Source: an uncultured Planctomycetales bacterium
Lineage (GTDB): Bacteria > Planctomycetota > Planctomycetia > Pirellulales > Thermoguttaceae
Assembly: GCA_937889015.1 (NCBI GenBank)
Contig: CALARR010000208.1
Coordinates: forward strand, 1-64,000
Direction: 5' to 3'
DNA: 64,000 nt
In this document: positions 52,741 through 61,211 of the stretch, piece by piece
Layout of the letters: the number at the start of each line of letters is the position of its first letter
Numbering within the stretch: the first letter of the stretch is position 1
Notes under the pieces: generated by a model
Database searches by the model: none
Told to the model about the DNA's origin: nothing
The model's input: the letters and a program-made list of their open reading frames with translations, nothing else
Made by a program: the position numbers and the translations under genes

Positions 52741-54120
52741 TCAGCAGACCTGGAAGGCGGCTGGTCCGGCGGCCGTGGCGAAGAAGCGGGCCCGGTCGGC
52801 GGCGGCGGGGAAGGCCTGCCGATATCGCTCGGCCCAGGACTGCAAAAATGGCTCGATCCGGCCAGTTTCGACCAGGGCCCATACACTGCCGCCAAAACCG
52901 GCCCCAAAGGCCGAAGCGGCCACCGCGCCCGACTGCCGCGCGGCGCGAGCCAGGGCCGAAGTCTCCGGCACCTGGTTGCCCAACAGTTCTTCCGCCGCGC
53001 CCTGCGACCGGTCCACCGCCAATCCAAAGCCGATGACATCGCCGCAGGCCAGCGCCTGGCCGGCCTGTGGAATGACCTGTTCGTTCTCCACGAAGAAGTG
53101 CTCCAACCGCGTCAGCAGGTCTTCGGAGGAAAACGGTCCTCCACTGGCCTGAAGCATAGCGCGCAACTCCTCTGGGGCGTTCGGCCCAGAGGCGATGGCC
53201 GCGGCCAGGGTTTCGCACCGGCCCGTGTGTTGAGCCCATCGCCGCTGAATTTCGGCCACGAGACGCGACGCGCGGTTGTACTTCTCCATAGCCTGGCCGG
53301 TCTTTTCGGCCAGTACGCCACTGGTGCCAATGGCGAACGTGTACCCTTCCGGCACGGGCAGGGCCTGCTCGAACCGCACCGGACAATAGGCATACTGGCA
53401 AAGCTTTTCGGGTTGGGCGCAAAGCATGGCGGTGTGGTCTTCGCTGCCACCGAAGGTGCCAACGCCCCGATCGCCCTCCAGCGAGCCGAACGTCTGACCG
53501 TTTTCGACCGTGCCGAGATACCCGGCCAGATCTGTCAAGCTGGCTGCGTTGTCGCGGAAAGCCCGGCTGGCCGTGACCTGATTCACATGATTCAAGGCGG
53601 CAAAGACGGCCACCATCAAGGCACTGGAACTGCTCATGCCGGCAGCGGCGGGCAGATCGCTGGCCAAGGCGATGGTCGCGCCCAGGCGGGCGGTGGGGAA
53701 ATTACGGGCCAAGCGACGAGCCACGGTCATGGGATAGTTGGACCAGTGGCCGACGGTCGGACGCAGGTCCGGATCCAGGTCGAATTCGACCGACTCCCCC
53801 AGTGAGACATCGCACACACGCACGCGACGGTCTTCGCCCGGCACGACGGCCAGACAGAAACCACGTTCCGCGGCCGCGACCAAGCTTCGGCCGCCGGCAT
53901 AGTCGGTGTGCTTGCCCAGGACTTCGATCCGGCCAGGCACGAAGAACGCCCCCAGTTCGGCTCCCGGCCTCGCCCCCAGGTCTCGGCCAAGGGCCGCAAA
54001 GGTCTGAGCCAGCAGGCTCGCCCTTTCGCGGCAGGCCGCGGGGCTCAGGCCGGTCATCGCCAAGCATTCGACCAGGTTGGGCCCGTCGAGCGGTCCTTCG
54101 TAGCGCAGGTTGGGGATCAC
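52741..54120 (-). CDS. Galactokinase-type GHMP sugar kinase
   Basis: 459 residues. All three GHMP motifs are present: GRIEVLGKHTDYAGG (sugar site), LPAAAGMSSSSALMVA (phosphate loop) and SAFGAGFGGSVWAL (motif 3). Lys replaces the Glu usual in the GEHTDY signature of classical GalK, so this is the galactokinase-like branch and the sugar could differ. The start is GTG at 54120 with GGAGG eight bases upstream; the GTG overlaps the TGA of the nucleotidyltransferase (GTGA), so translation is coupled. The product would be a sugar-1-phosphate for the partner to activate. Confidence 0.9.
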   Translation of the reverse strand: MIPNLRYEGPLDGPNLVECLAMTGLSPAACRERASLLAQTFAALGRDLGARPGAELGAFFVPGRIEVLGKHTDYAGGRSLVAAAERGFCLAVVPGEDRRVRVCDVSLGESVEFDLDPDLRPTVGHWSNYPMTVARRLARNFPTARLGATIALASDLPAAAGMSSSSALMVAVFAALNHVNQVTASRAFRDNAASLTDLAGYLGTVENGQTFGSLEGDRGVGTFGGSEDHTAMLCAQPEKLCQYAYCPVRFEQALPVPEGYTFAIGTSGVLAEKTGQAMEKYNRASRLVAEIQRRWAQHTGRCETLAAAIASGPNAPEELRAMLQASGGPFSSEDLLTRLEHFFVENEQVIPQAGQALACGDVIGFGLAVDRSQGAAEELLGNQVPETSALARAARQSGAVAASAFGAGFGGSVWALVETGRIEPFLQSWAERYRQAFPAAADRARFFATAAGPAAFQVC

Positions 54121-54932
54121 AGCTCCACCCTCCTTCCGGCCAGCCGAGCCGTGACGGGAGCTACGTCTTGGCGGCTGCTCAGGTCCAGCACGGCAGCGTG
54201 GACTGTCAATGCCCGATAGCGTTGTCCGAGCGAATCGATCGTGTATTGAACGGCATCGGTGACTTCGAACTCCCCTCGCGGCGAGGCGGGAATCGACCGG
54301 CAAGCCTGGAAAATCTCCGGCCCGAATCGCCAGCAATTCATACTCATCCACAGGGGGCGAGGCAGGGCGTTCCAGGTGGCTTCGTCGGGCTTTTCCAGGA
54401 TGCGAGCCAGGTAGCCTTGGCCGTCGATCGCGCCAATGGCAAACTGGCGCAGACGTTCTTCACTGATATTGCTTTCGGCCAACATGCTCTGCCAGTCGAA
54501 CAGGGCCACGGCCGGACCGTCTGCAGCGCGCAGTGCCGCCAGTGCCTCGGCAGGATAGTAGTTGTCCGAGTTGAGTACCACCACCGGTCGGCCATCGGCG
54601 AAATGTTCCGCCGCCAGCACGGCGTCGGCGGTGCCGCGGGGCTCTTCCTGAATGGCGAACTCGAACGACAATCGCCGCGCCACGATCTGCCGGCCGTAGT
54701 AATCGCGCAGGGCATCGTGTTCCGGCCCCACCACCAGGCAGATGCGGTGATAGCCGGTGTCGGCCAACACGGTCAGGACGTAGTCCAGGAAGGGCCGGTC
54801 AATAGGAATCAGGGCCTTCACGCCGGTCTGGGCCACGGCGGCCTGCCCCTGCTGGAGTTGGGCCTGGTCGTCGGCTCGTTTCATGCGTGTGCCAAGCCCG
54901 CGCGCGAGAATCACTGCCTGATCGATGTGCAT
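54117..54932 (-). CDS. Sugar-1-phosphate nucleotidyltransferase
   Basis: 271 residues with a Rossmann-like NTP-transferase fold. The N-terminal signature is VILARGLGTRM (usual form: LAGGxGTR), followed by a Lys-Ala-Leu-Ile-Pro-Ile segment, the metal Asp in VVVLNSDNYYP and SPRGEFEVTDAV. It forms an NDP-sugar from a sugar-1-phosphate and an NTP. The last four bases overlap the kinase gene. Start at 54932 chosen because it begins the family signature; it lacks a good Shine-Dalgarno. With the kinase it forms a two-step route from free sugar to activated sugar. Confidence 0.9.
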   Translation of the reverse strand: MHIDQAVILARGLGTRMKRADDQAQLQQGQAAVAQTGVKALIPIDRPFLDYVLTVLADTGYHRICLVVGPEHDALRDYYGRQIVARRLSFEFAIQEEPRGTADAVLAAEHFADGRPVVVLNSDNYYPAEALAALRAADGPAVALFDWQSMLAESNISEERLRQFAIGAIDGQGYLARILEKPDEATWNALPRPLWMSMNCWRFGPEIFQACRSIPASPRGEFEVTDAVQYTIDSLGQRYRALTVHAAVLDLSSRQDVAPVTARLAGRRVEL

Positions 54933-54983
54933 AAAGCGGGAAATAACTTGAAGCTCACGAGTTTGGTTGGTCCAATGGTCCTG

Positions 54984-55012
54984 ATAATGCACTTTGGCTT
55001 GCCGACTGTCAA
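54984..55012 (-). promoter_or_regulatory. Promoter of the nucleotidyltransferase-kinase operon
   Basis: Minus strand TTGACA (55007-55012), 17-base spacer, CATTAT (54984-54989), 52 bases before the start codon. The region also has GATAAT on the plus strand, possibly part of a divergent promoter for the dehydrogenase gene. Confidence 0.6.
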
Positions 55013-55056
55013 CCGAGTCCCTGCCTGCTCTCTCTATCTCCCAGGCAACCTGCGCT

Positions 55057-56163
55057 ATGGACAAGAAATACCGTATCGGGATCATCGGGCATACCACCCA
55101 GGGCAACTACGGGCACGGACTGGATCGTGTCTGGGCTGACATACCAGAGGCGGAGGTCGTGGGCGTGGCCGACGCGAACCCTGCCGGCCTGGCCTTGGCC
55201 GCAGCCCGCTTGCAGACCGCCAACGGTTACGCCGACTATCGGCGGATGCTCGACGAACAGCGGCCGGATGTGGTGGCGATCTGTCCTCGCTGGCTCGACC
55301 AGCATTGCGACATGGTCCTCGCAGCCGCAGAACGAGGCGTGCGGGGCATCTACCTGGAGAAGCCCCTGTGCCGAACCTTGGCCGAGGCCGATCGGATGGT
55401 GGCGGCGTGCGAGAGGCACGATGTGAAACTGGCCCAGGCCTTCCAGACCCGCTACAGCCCCAAGTTAGCCGTGATCGAAGAACTGCTCCAGTCGGGCAAG
55501 ATCGGCCGGGTGCTGGAGTTTCGGGCTCGAGGCAAGGAAGACCATCGCGGCGGGGGCGAGGACCTGTGGGTCCTGGGCGTCCACCTGTTCAACCTGATTG
55601 TCCACTTGGGCGGCAACCCGCAATGGTGCATGGCAAGTGTGCGTCAGGAAGGTCGGCCGATCCGAACGGCGGACGTGGCTCCGGGCAACGAGGGCATCGG
55701 CCCCCTGGCTGGCGACGAGGTCCACGCCGTTTATGGACTGGCAAGCGGGGCTGTGGCCTCTTTCGATTCCACGCGCCGCGCCGGCGGCAACCCAAGCCGC
55801 TTCGGCCTGCAGATCTTCGGTTCGCAGGGCATTTTGGAGCTGTATGTCGGCTATCTGCCCGAGGCCTTCCTGCTGCCCGATCCGGGCTGGTCGCCGGGCC
55901 GAACGAAGAAGCACTGGCTCCCAATCAGTTCGGCCGGCTTGGACAAGCCTGAACCGCTGACGGACGGCGGACTGCATGCCGGAAACGTTTTGGCGGTGCG
56001 CGACCTGCTGGATGCGATCGCGCACAACCGCGAGCCGGAGGCCAACATCTACGAGGCGCTGCTGAGCATCGAGATGGTGGCCGCCGTCTTCGAATCGCAA
56101 CGCCAAGTCCGCCAGGTACCCATCCCGCTGGCCAATCGAGAGAACCCGTTGGCGGCGTTATGA
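55057..56163 (+). CDS. Gfo/Idh/MocA family oxidoreductase, cytoplasmic
   Basis: 368 residues, no signal peptide, unlike the two family members at the window start. Rossmann region KYRIGIIGHTTQGNYGHG and the motif IYLEKPLCRTLAE are typical. It is divergent from the kinase/nucleotidyltransferase operon with 124 bp between them and probably acts on a related sugar in the cytoplasm, for example by oxidising it at one carbon. The start at 55057 begins the nucleotide fold; an ATG at 54994 lies in the promoter region. The substrate is not determined. Confidence 0.92.
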   Translation: MDKKYRIGIIGHTTQGNYGHGLDRVWADIPEAEVVGVADANPAGLALAAARLQTANGYADYRRMLDEQRPDVVAICPRWLDQHCDMVLAAAERGVRGIYLEKPLCRTLAEADRMVAACERHDVKLAQAFQTRYSPKLAVIEELLQSGKIGRVLEFRARGKEDHRGGGEDLWVLGVHLFNLIVHLGGNPQWCMASVRQEGRPIRTADVAPGNEGIGPLAGDEVHAVYGLASGAVASFDSTRRAGGNPSRFGLQIFGSQGILELYVGYLPEAFLLPDPGWSPGRTKKHWLPISSAGLDKPEPLTDGGLHAGNVLAVRDLLDAIAHNREPEANIYEALLSIEMVAAVFESQRQVRQVPIPLANRENPLAAL

Positions 56164-56281
56164 AAGACGGCCGACGCGCACGCGGTCCGACCATCGGCCA
56201 GGCATTGCCTTGCCTATTGCGTTTGAGGCTTCGATAGCGAACCGTGCGATCGAGTCACCTTGGGGCAGAGGCGAATTCCCG

Positions 56282-57349
56282 CTAACGCGTGGCGGATATC
56301 TCCGGAGCGTCGCAAGCCACGCGAAATCCTACGTCGCGGCGAAATGTCGGTGCGTCGCTGCCGCGAAGGGCAGAACGACAGTCGGAGGCTGCATTCCCCC
56401 AACCGGCACCGCGCATCACACGCGAGGAACCGGTCTCCGGGCCGGGCGGGTCTTTCTCAGGAGCTATCTGATAGTAGTAATGGTGATACCAGTCTGCGCA
56501 CCATTCCCACACGTTGCCGTGCATGTCGTGCAGCCCAAAGGCGTTCGGGGGATACGACCCCACGGTCGTCGTGCGTTGCAGATTCGGTCCTTTTTCCGCC
56601 GTGCCGTACGGACTCTCTCCATTGCAGTTCGCCTCGCGGCCATTCAGCACGCTGCCGAAACTGAAGGGCGTCTTGGTGCCCGCGCGGCAGGCGTACTCCC
56701 ACTCCGCTTCGGTAGGCAACCGGTAGTTCCGGCTTTCCTTCTCGCTCAGCTTGCGGCAGAACTCGACCGCGTCGTTCCAGGAGACGTTTTCCACCGGAAA
56801 GCGATTGGTGTCCATACCGGAAACCTGCCCCTTGTTCTCGCCTCGTGTGGAGAAACGGCTGGGATTCCGGCCCATCACCTCCTGAAACTCGCCCTGCGTC
56901 ACCTCGTACTTTCCCATATAGAACGGCTTGGTGATCCGCACCTTGTGCTGGGGGCCCTCGTAACCGCTGCGTCCTTCCTCTGAATTCGGCGATCCCATCC
57001 GGAATTCACCTGCGGGAACCAACACGAGTTTCATGCCGATCGAATTGGAGATCTCCGTGCCCGACTCCGAGGATGCCGCAGGGGCGGATGTGTTCTCCGG
57101 AGGCATCGCTCCGGCGGCTTTGGCCACGAACTGCTGGTCCTCCTGGCTGAGTTTGTCCAGCGGCACCCCAATTTCGCCGCCATCGTCTCTCTTCAAATAG
57201 ACCGTTCCAGCTTCCACGCGGACAAACTCCGCTTCGATACTGTGCTTGCCTGAGCTATCCACCCACTTGCGCGCGAACGCCGCAGCGGGCAGCGACGCGC
57301 CGATGACCGCAAGGACGACCAACCATCGCAGGAATGACTTGGGATTCAT
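56282..57349 (-). CDS. Exported SHD1-SUMF1 fusion protein
   Basis: 355 residues. Signal peptide about 1-27, an SHD1-type small beta domain (about 28-78: RKWVDSSGKHSIEAEFVRV, GEIGVPLDKLSQEDQQFV), a Ser/Ala linker, then a formylglycine-generating-enzyme-like (SUMF1) domain (about 105-350) with SIGMKLVLVPAGEFRMGSP, RLPTEAEWEYACRAGT and a terminal RDVGFRVA. The region that carries the two catalytic Cys in true FGE has only one (DCRSALRG), so sulfatase activation is doubtful. Such fusions abound in planctomycetes with unknown roles. Start at 57349 chosen because GAGGAGA lies at proper distance. Confidence 0.88.
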   Translation of the reverse strand: MNPKSFLRWLVVLAVIGASLPAAAFARKWVDSSGKHSIEAEFVRVEAGTVYLKRDDGGEIGVPLDKLSQEDQQFVAKAAGAMPPENTSAPAASSESGTEISNSIGMKLVLVPAGEFRMGSPNSEEGRSGYEGPQHKVRITKPFYMGKYEVTQGEFQEVMGRNPSRFSTRGENKGQVSGMDTNRFPVENVSWNDAVEFCRKLSEKESRNYRLPTEAEWEYACRAGTKTPFSFGSVLNGREANCNGESPYGTAEKGPNLQRTTTVGSYPPNAFGLHDMHGNVWEWCADWYHHYYYQIAPEKDPPGPETGSSRVMRGAGWGNAASDCRSALRGSDAPTFRRDVGFRVACDAPEISATR

Positions 57350-57936
57350 CCGCATTCTCCTCGATCCTGTGCCACGGTTTCCCAGGTTAATCGCGAATTA
57401 CCCTTGCCCGATGCTCGTTCCATCGCGACGCGACCCCAGAAGTCCACTTCAGGTCAGCGCGCAGAACGAGTCGCATATCTTAAACTCCGAGAGCCATTTT
57501 CCCAGTCGAATAAGCAGCAGACCACGCCCTAAGCAGGTGACCACGGCGTAAGGGAGTAGACGCGGATCGCACCCGTCATGAGTACGACTCTCTGGCGGCG
57601 TGACCGCTGCCAACGCGAGATGAGATGCGAGCCCCGCATGCTAGGCGTGTGCCGGGCCAAAGAAATGTCAGGTAGAACCCTGGTGCCCCCTCTGCAGTTC
57701 ATGCCGCGCGCGAGGATAGACTCTGGCACCGACCGATCAACTGTTGCATTTCGGGTACACAATGCCGTGAGGCTGACCCGCGTGAGGCTGGTTGTCCAGG
57801 GCAAGGGCCTGGCGGCTACGATATTCCTCTTCTGACACGCAACCACGACCCCTGGACAGAGTTGCTCCAATGGCTTCGCACCAATGAATGCGTACAGCGC
57901 GGGGCTCAATGCGCCGGTCTACGGATCGGCGTCCTG
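57350..57936. other. Intergenic region without a supported gene
   Basis: 587 bases between two minus-strand genes. A 9-bp direct repeat GTGAGGCTG occurs at 57767-57775 and 57782-57790. Open frames exist but their amino-acid make-up (Arg, Cys and Ser excess) looks non-coding. It may be a decayed gene. Confidence 0.4.
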
Positions 57937-58722
57937 TCAGACGTAGCGCGTCATCAGGGAATCGACCAGGCGAGGCGAGAAGCGATTCAGCCAGCACAGC
58001 ACGCGGCCCCAACCGTAGGGAATGATCTCGTGCTTGCCGCGGCGCATGGCGGCCACGATCTGGCGTGCCACGTGCTCGGCCGTGACCGGCGTGTGTTCCG
58101 GCCAGTTCGGCTCTCCTTTGCGTTCCATGACGCTGTCGAAGAACTCGGTCTGGGTCGTGCCGGGGCTGACGATCAACACGTCGATGCCCAACGGCGCGAA
58201 TTCGGCCCGAATGGACTCGCTGAATCCGTGCACGGCGAACTTGCTGGCCGCGTACTCGCTGCTGTAGGGCACCCCGCGGTGCCCGAGGATCGAACTGAGG
58301 TTGACCACGATGGGGGCCACGCCGTTCTTCAGCAGAGGCAAGCTCAGCCGGATCATCTCGGCCAAGGCGAAGAAATTGACCTCCATGATCTTGCGCAACC
58401 GCATCGGATCGGCGTGTTCGAAGAGTCCCAGGGCGCCGACGCCGGCGTTGTTTATCAGGATGTCCAGCCCACCGTAGCTTTGCAGGGCACGGCCAACGAC
58501 CGCCTCGCGCGTGGCCGGGTCGACAATGTCGCCGACCACGGTTTCGGCATGCCCCCCCAAGGCGACCACTTCGTCGAAGACTCGGCACAATCGATCCTCA
58601 CGACGCGCGGTCAGGACCAGGTCCGCCCCCTGCCGGGCCAATTCCAAGGCCAAGGCCCGTCCGATGCCGCTGGACGCCCCGGTCACGATCGCTCGTTTGT
58701 GTTGAATATCGCGTCGCGCCAA
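57937..58722 (-). CDS. Short-chain dehydrogenase/reductase
   Basis: 261 residues of classical SDR type: cofactor motif TGASSGIG, structural NNAG, and the catalytic Ser with Tyr-x3-Lys in YSSEYAASKF. The Arg residues after the first beta strand (LTARRED) favour NADP. The substrate is open; SDRs with this C-terminus are often annotated as fatty-acid or steroid-type reductases. The start is a TTG at 58722 with GGAGG eight bases upstream, which is stronger evidence than any internal ATG. It follows the ceramidase-like gene by 53 bp and may be co-transcribed with it. Confidence 0.93.
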   Translation of the reverse strand: MARRDIQHKRAIVTGASSGIGRALALELARQGADLVLTARREDRLCRVFDEVVALGGHAETVVGDIVDPATREAVVGRALQSYGGLDILINNAGVGALGLFEHADPMRLRKIMEVNFFALAEMIRLSLPLLKNGVAPIVVNLSSILGHRGVPYSSEYAASKFAVHGFSESIRAEFAPLGIDVLIVSPGTTQTEFFDSVMERKGEPNWPEHTPVTAEHVARQIVAAMRRGKHEIIPYGWGRVLCWLNRFSPRLVDSLMTRYV

Positions 58723-58775
58723 GGTAACGACCTCCGTGAGTCAGATTCCGTGTGTCGAATGCTGTTGTCGCCAGG

Positions 58776-60164
58776 CTATGGTTTCTTGTCGCCGGGGTTG
58801 GCTTTCTCGCTGCCCAGCACGCGATCGATGGCTGCCTTGAGGATCGCCTCGCTGGCTGGGGCGACGTGGCTGGCCGTAGGTTCGTAGCCCCCCTCCTCGA
58901 ACGCGCTGGCCGGGCAGACGTAGCCCGGCCCCAAATCACCATAGGCGGCGACGGCCACGAAACGGTCCGACCGGCTTCGCTGAGCATAGTGCTGATACTC
59001 GATCAGGCACTCACTGGGCAGGTGCAGGATGGTGGCCGGCCCCAGGGTTAGGGCGGCCACGGCATAGGGCCGGTCGGCGCGCCGCGCACTGGCCACGCAA
59101 CAGGCGGCCCGGGCGCGCACCGCGCCCGGCAACGCCGTATTGCCGATCTTCTTCAGCGATTCTGGTTCATTCCACGGGGGATCGGTGCGCGGCGGCAGGC
59201 TGACTTCTGTGGCGTCCCAGCGGCACTGTCCGACGGGCGCCAATTTCGTACCGGCAACGGCAGCCTCCATGCCAGCCGACAGGCGCTGGGTGAGCCGCGT
59301 GCGCGCCTCGGGAGCGCCATCGTTGTACTTTCCGGCGGTCACATCACCAGCACATCCGGTGAAATAGATCTGGAACACGCCCTCCTTGCGCTGCAGCGCC
59401 TCGCGTGCATGACCAGGGAAATCGGCCGAGACCCGCGCATCGCCATAGAAGCTCTGCGGATGCACCGCATAGTAGTGCATGCGAACCAGCGGCTTGCCGG
59501 CCCTCGCCAGCGTGATGGTTTTCAGCACGGGATCGATGTTGCCTTCGGGCATAGCGCGGAGGCCAGGGTCCTTGCAGGCGCTGTAACGGACGCGGATCTT
59601 GCCGTCCTCGGTTTTCACGCGCCGGGTGGCAGCCACTTGCTCCACGCGGCCGACACCAATGCCCACCTGGTCAAACGGCTCCCACCGGCCGCACGCCTCA
59701 CGGACCGCGGCCGCCAAACGATCGGAAACCTGTTCCACGAACGCTGCGTCTACATACTTGGGTGGGTTCTCCGTGGCGTTCAGGAGCTCCTGGGCATCGC
59801 CGTCCGTGTAGGGCGCTGTGTGCTGGTGGATACAATGCAGGGCCACCTGCGAAAGGGGAACCTCCGCTGCTGCGGCAATTTTCCCGGCAAACAGCCGGTG
59901 CGAGCCGTTGCACAGGCCGCACCAGTCGACCGAACAGAGCACGACGCGCTGGCCATCGCATTCCAGCACCACACCCTTGGCCGCCAAGGGATCTTCGACC
60001 GTTTTGACCGGATCGATCCAGATTAACGGGTGGGAGTTCAACGGCGGGGTGACGTCGCTCTGGAAAGTGGCCAACCGGCATGCGTTCTTCTCTTCGCCCG
60101 TGGCCCACACTGGCGACAGGCTCAGGAAGGCAACCAAGAGGACGTTCAGAGCAAAGCGTGACAT
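58776..60164 (-). CDS. Neutral-ceramidase-like exported protein 3
   Basis: 462 residues, signal peptide about 1-22. Same fold as the products at 12537 and 16808 but more diverged: HCIHQHTAPYTDGD, HYYAVHPQSFYGD and the Gly-rich turn TGCAGDVTAGKYN. The typical catalytic Ser-Pro of ceramidases is absent here too, replaced by Val-Thr-Ala. Metal-binding His residues are retained, so a hydrolase of another type is possible. Start at 60164 follows GAGGG; an upstream frame from 60308 lacks a signal peptide. It appears to be co-directional with the SDR gene. Confidence 0.82.
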   Translation of the reverse strand: MSRFALNVLLVAFLSLSPVWATGEEKNACRLATFQSDVTPPLNSHPLIWIDPVKTVEDPLAAKGVVLECDGQRVVLCSVDWCGLCNGSHRLFAGKIAAAAEVPLSQVALHCIHQHTAPYTDGDAQELLNATENPPKYVDAAFVEQVSDRLAAAVREACGRWEPFDQVGIGVGRVEQVAATRRVKTEDGKIRVRYSACKDPGLRAMPEGNIDPVLKTITLARAGKPLVRMHYYAVHPQSFYGDARVSADFPGHAREALQRKEGVFQIYFTGCAGDVTAGKYNDGAPEARTRLTQRLSAGMEAAVAGTKLAPVGQCRWDATEVSLPPRTDPPWNEPESLKKIGNTALPGAVRARAACCVASARRADRPYAVAALTLGPATILHLPSECLIEYQHYAQRSRSDRFVAVAAYGDLGPGYVCPASAFEEGGYEPTASHVAPASEAILKAAIDRVLGSEKANPGDKKP

Positions 60165-60221
60165 AGCAGACCCTCGGGCTTGAGTACGACGGAGGACGGC
60201 ACCGGCGGGGATGCGCCTAAC

Positions 60222-60250
60222 ACCATAGCCCAGTACGCAGAGAAACGCAA
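60222..60250 (-). promoter_or_regulatory. Promoter candidate of the third ceramidase-like gene
   Basis: Minus strand TTGCGT (60245-60250), 17-base spacer, TATGGT (60222-60227). Two mismatches per hexamer, but placement and spacing are right. Confidence 0.4.
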
Positions 60251-60429
60251 TCGGACCGCAGCCAGTGCAGTCCGTGGACAACGCCCCTGGAGCCTGGCGT
60301 AGAACCATCGCGACATAGCTGCTATTCTGAATGAGTTTTCACGGCTTGGGCAAGCGAATGGGACCGCCGCCGCGAGTTGCCCACCGTGAATCGCCAATCC
60401 GAGATCCTCTCACGAGACTTCCCATGAAG

Positions 60430-60457
60430 GGCCCGATGGGATCGTTCCGATCGGGCC
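60430..60457. repeat. 8-bp perfect inverted repeat before the NagX-like gene
   Basis: GGCCCGAT (60430-60437) and ATCGGGCC (60450-60457) flank a 12-base loop, 30 bases before the start codon. It could be a terminator or operator. No T-run follows. Confidence 0.4.
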
Positions 60458-60487
60458 TGGTATCGTGTCCCTGAGATTCACTCCCAA

Positions 60488-61135
60488 ATGAACAGCGCCG
60501 CCCTCCCGACGGCAGACGCACACAGCGTCGCCGAACTCTGCCAGCCGTTGCCGGTCAAGAAAGAGCGGTTGTTGTCGTTGGATGTCTTCCGCGGTCTGAC
60601 GCTGATGGGCATGGTCCTGGTCAACAGCCCGGGCGACCCGGGTGCACGGTATGAGGCAGTTGCCCACGTGTCGTGGCACGGCTGGGCCTTTGCAGACCTT
60701 GTGTTTGCCTTATTCCTGGGCACGTTGAGCATGTTCCTCGGCTCCGTGTGGAACCTGTTCTTCCCCATCAACCAGATTCTCTGGACGAGTTCGCTGGTCC
60801 TGTTCATGGGCGGAATGGCCATGGTCATCCTGGCTTCGTGCTACTATGTGGCCGATGTCCGGAAGATCGTCTGGTGGACGCCGGCCTTCCTTGTGTTTGG
60901 GGTGAATTCGCTCGCCGTCTGGATCGGCAGCGTCACGCTCAAGCAGACCCTGGAGAAGATCAAGCTGGTTGGCGACGACGGAACATGGAGCAGCCTCAAG
61001 GCGTTCCTGTTCAACGGCCTGTCGCAGTGGCTGGGGGCATTGAACGGCTCGCTGGCGTTTGCCATCCTCTATGTTCTCTTCTGGCTGGGCATCATGACCT
61101 TCTTCTATCGGAAGGGGATCTTGTTGAAGGTCTAG
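60488..61135 (+). pseudogene. NagX/COG4299-like acyltransferase with internal deletion
   Basis: 215 residues where the family (heparan-alpha-glucosaminide N-acetyltransferase-like, about 360-400 residues) should be nearly twice as long. The N-terminal helix (RLLSLDVFRGLTLMGMVLVN) and the following WHGWAFADLVFALFL are normal, then residues about 76-80 (bases about 60713-60727) join directly to the C-terminal half (WNLFFPINQILWTSSLVLFM). The middle membrane helices are missing, in frame. There is no Shine-Dalgarno before the ATG. The remaining protein would have about five membrane segments; acetyl transfer to a sugar is unlikely. Confidence 0.7.
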
Positions 61136-61211
61136 ACGATTTCGCGCGTTATCCCGGTATTTCCGCCATTCATCCGCGAGGCATTTGACTCCGTGTCGGC
61201 CATTTTCCGGG

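Larger units (their letters stand above)
60165..60487. other. Divergent intergenic region
   Basis: 323 bases with the promoter of the ceramidase-like gene (60222-60250) and a hairpin (60430-60457). No gene is supported. Confidence 0.5.

Noticed and set aside
57529..57909. 126-codon minus-strand frame in the spacer after the SDR gene
   Set aside because: The translation is rich in Arg, Cys and Ser, lacks a ribosome site and matches no family I recognise.
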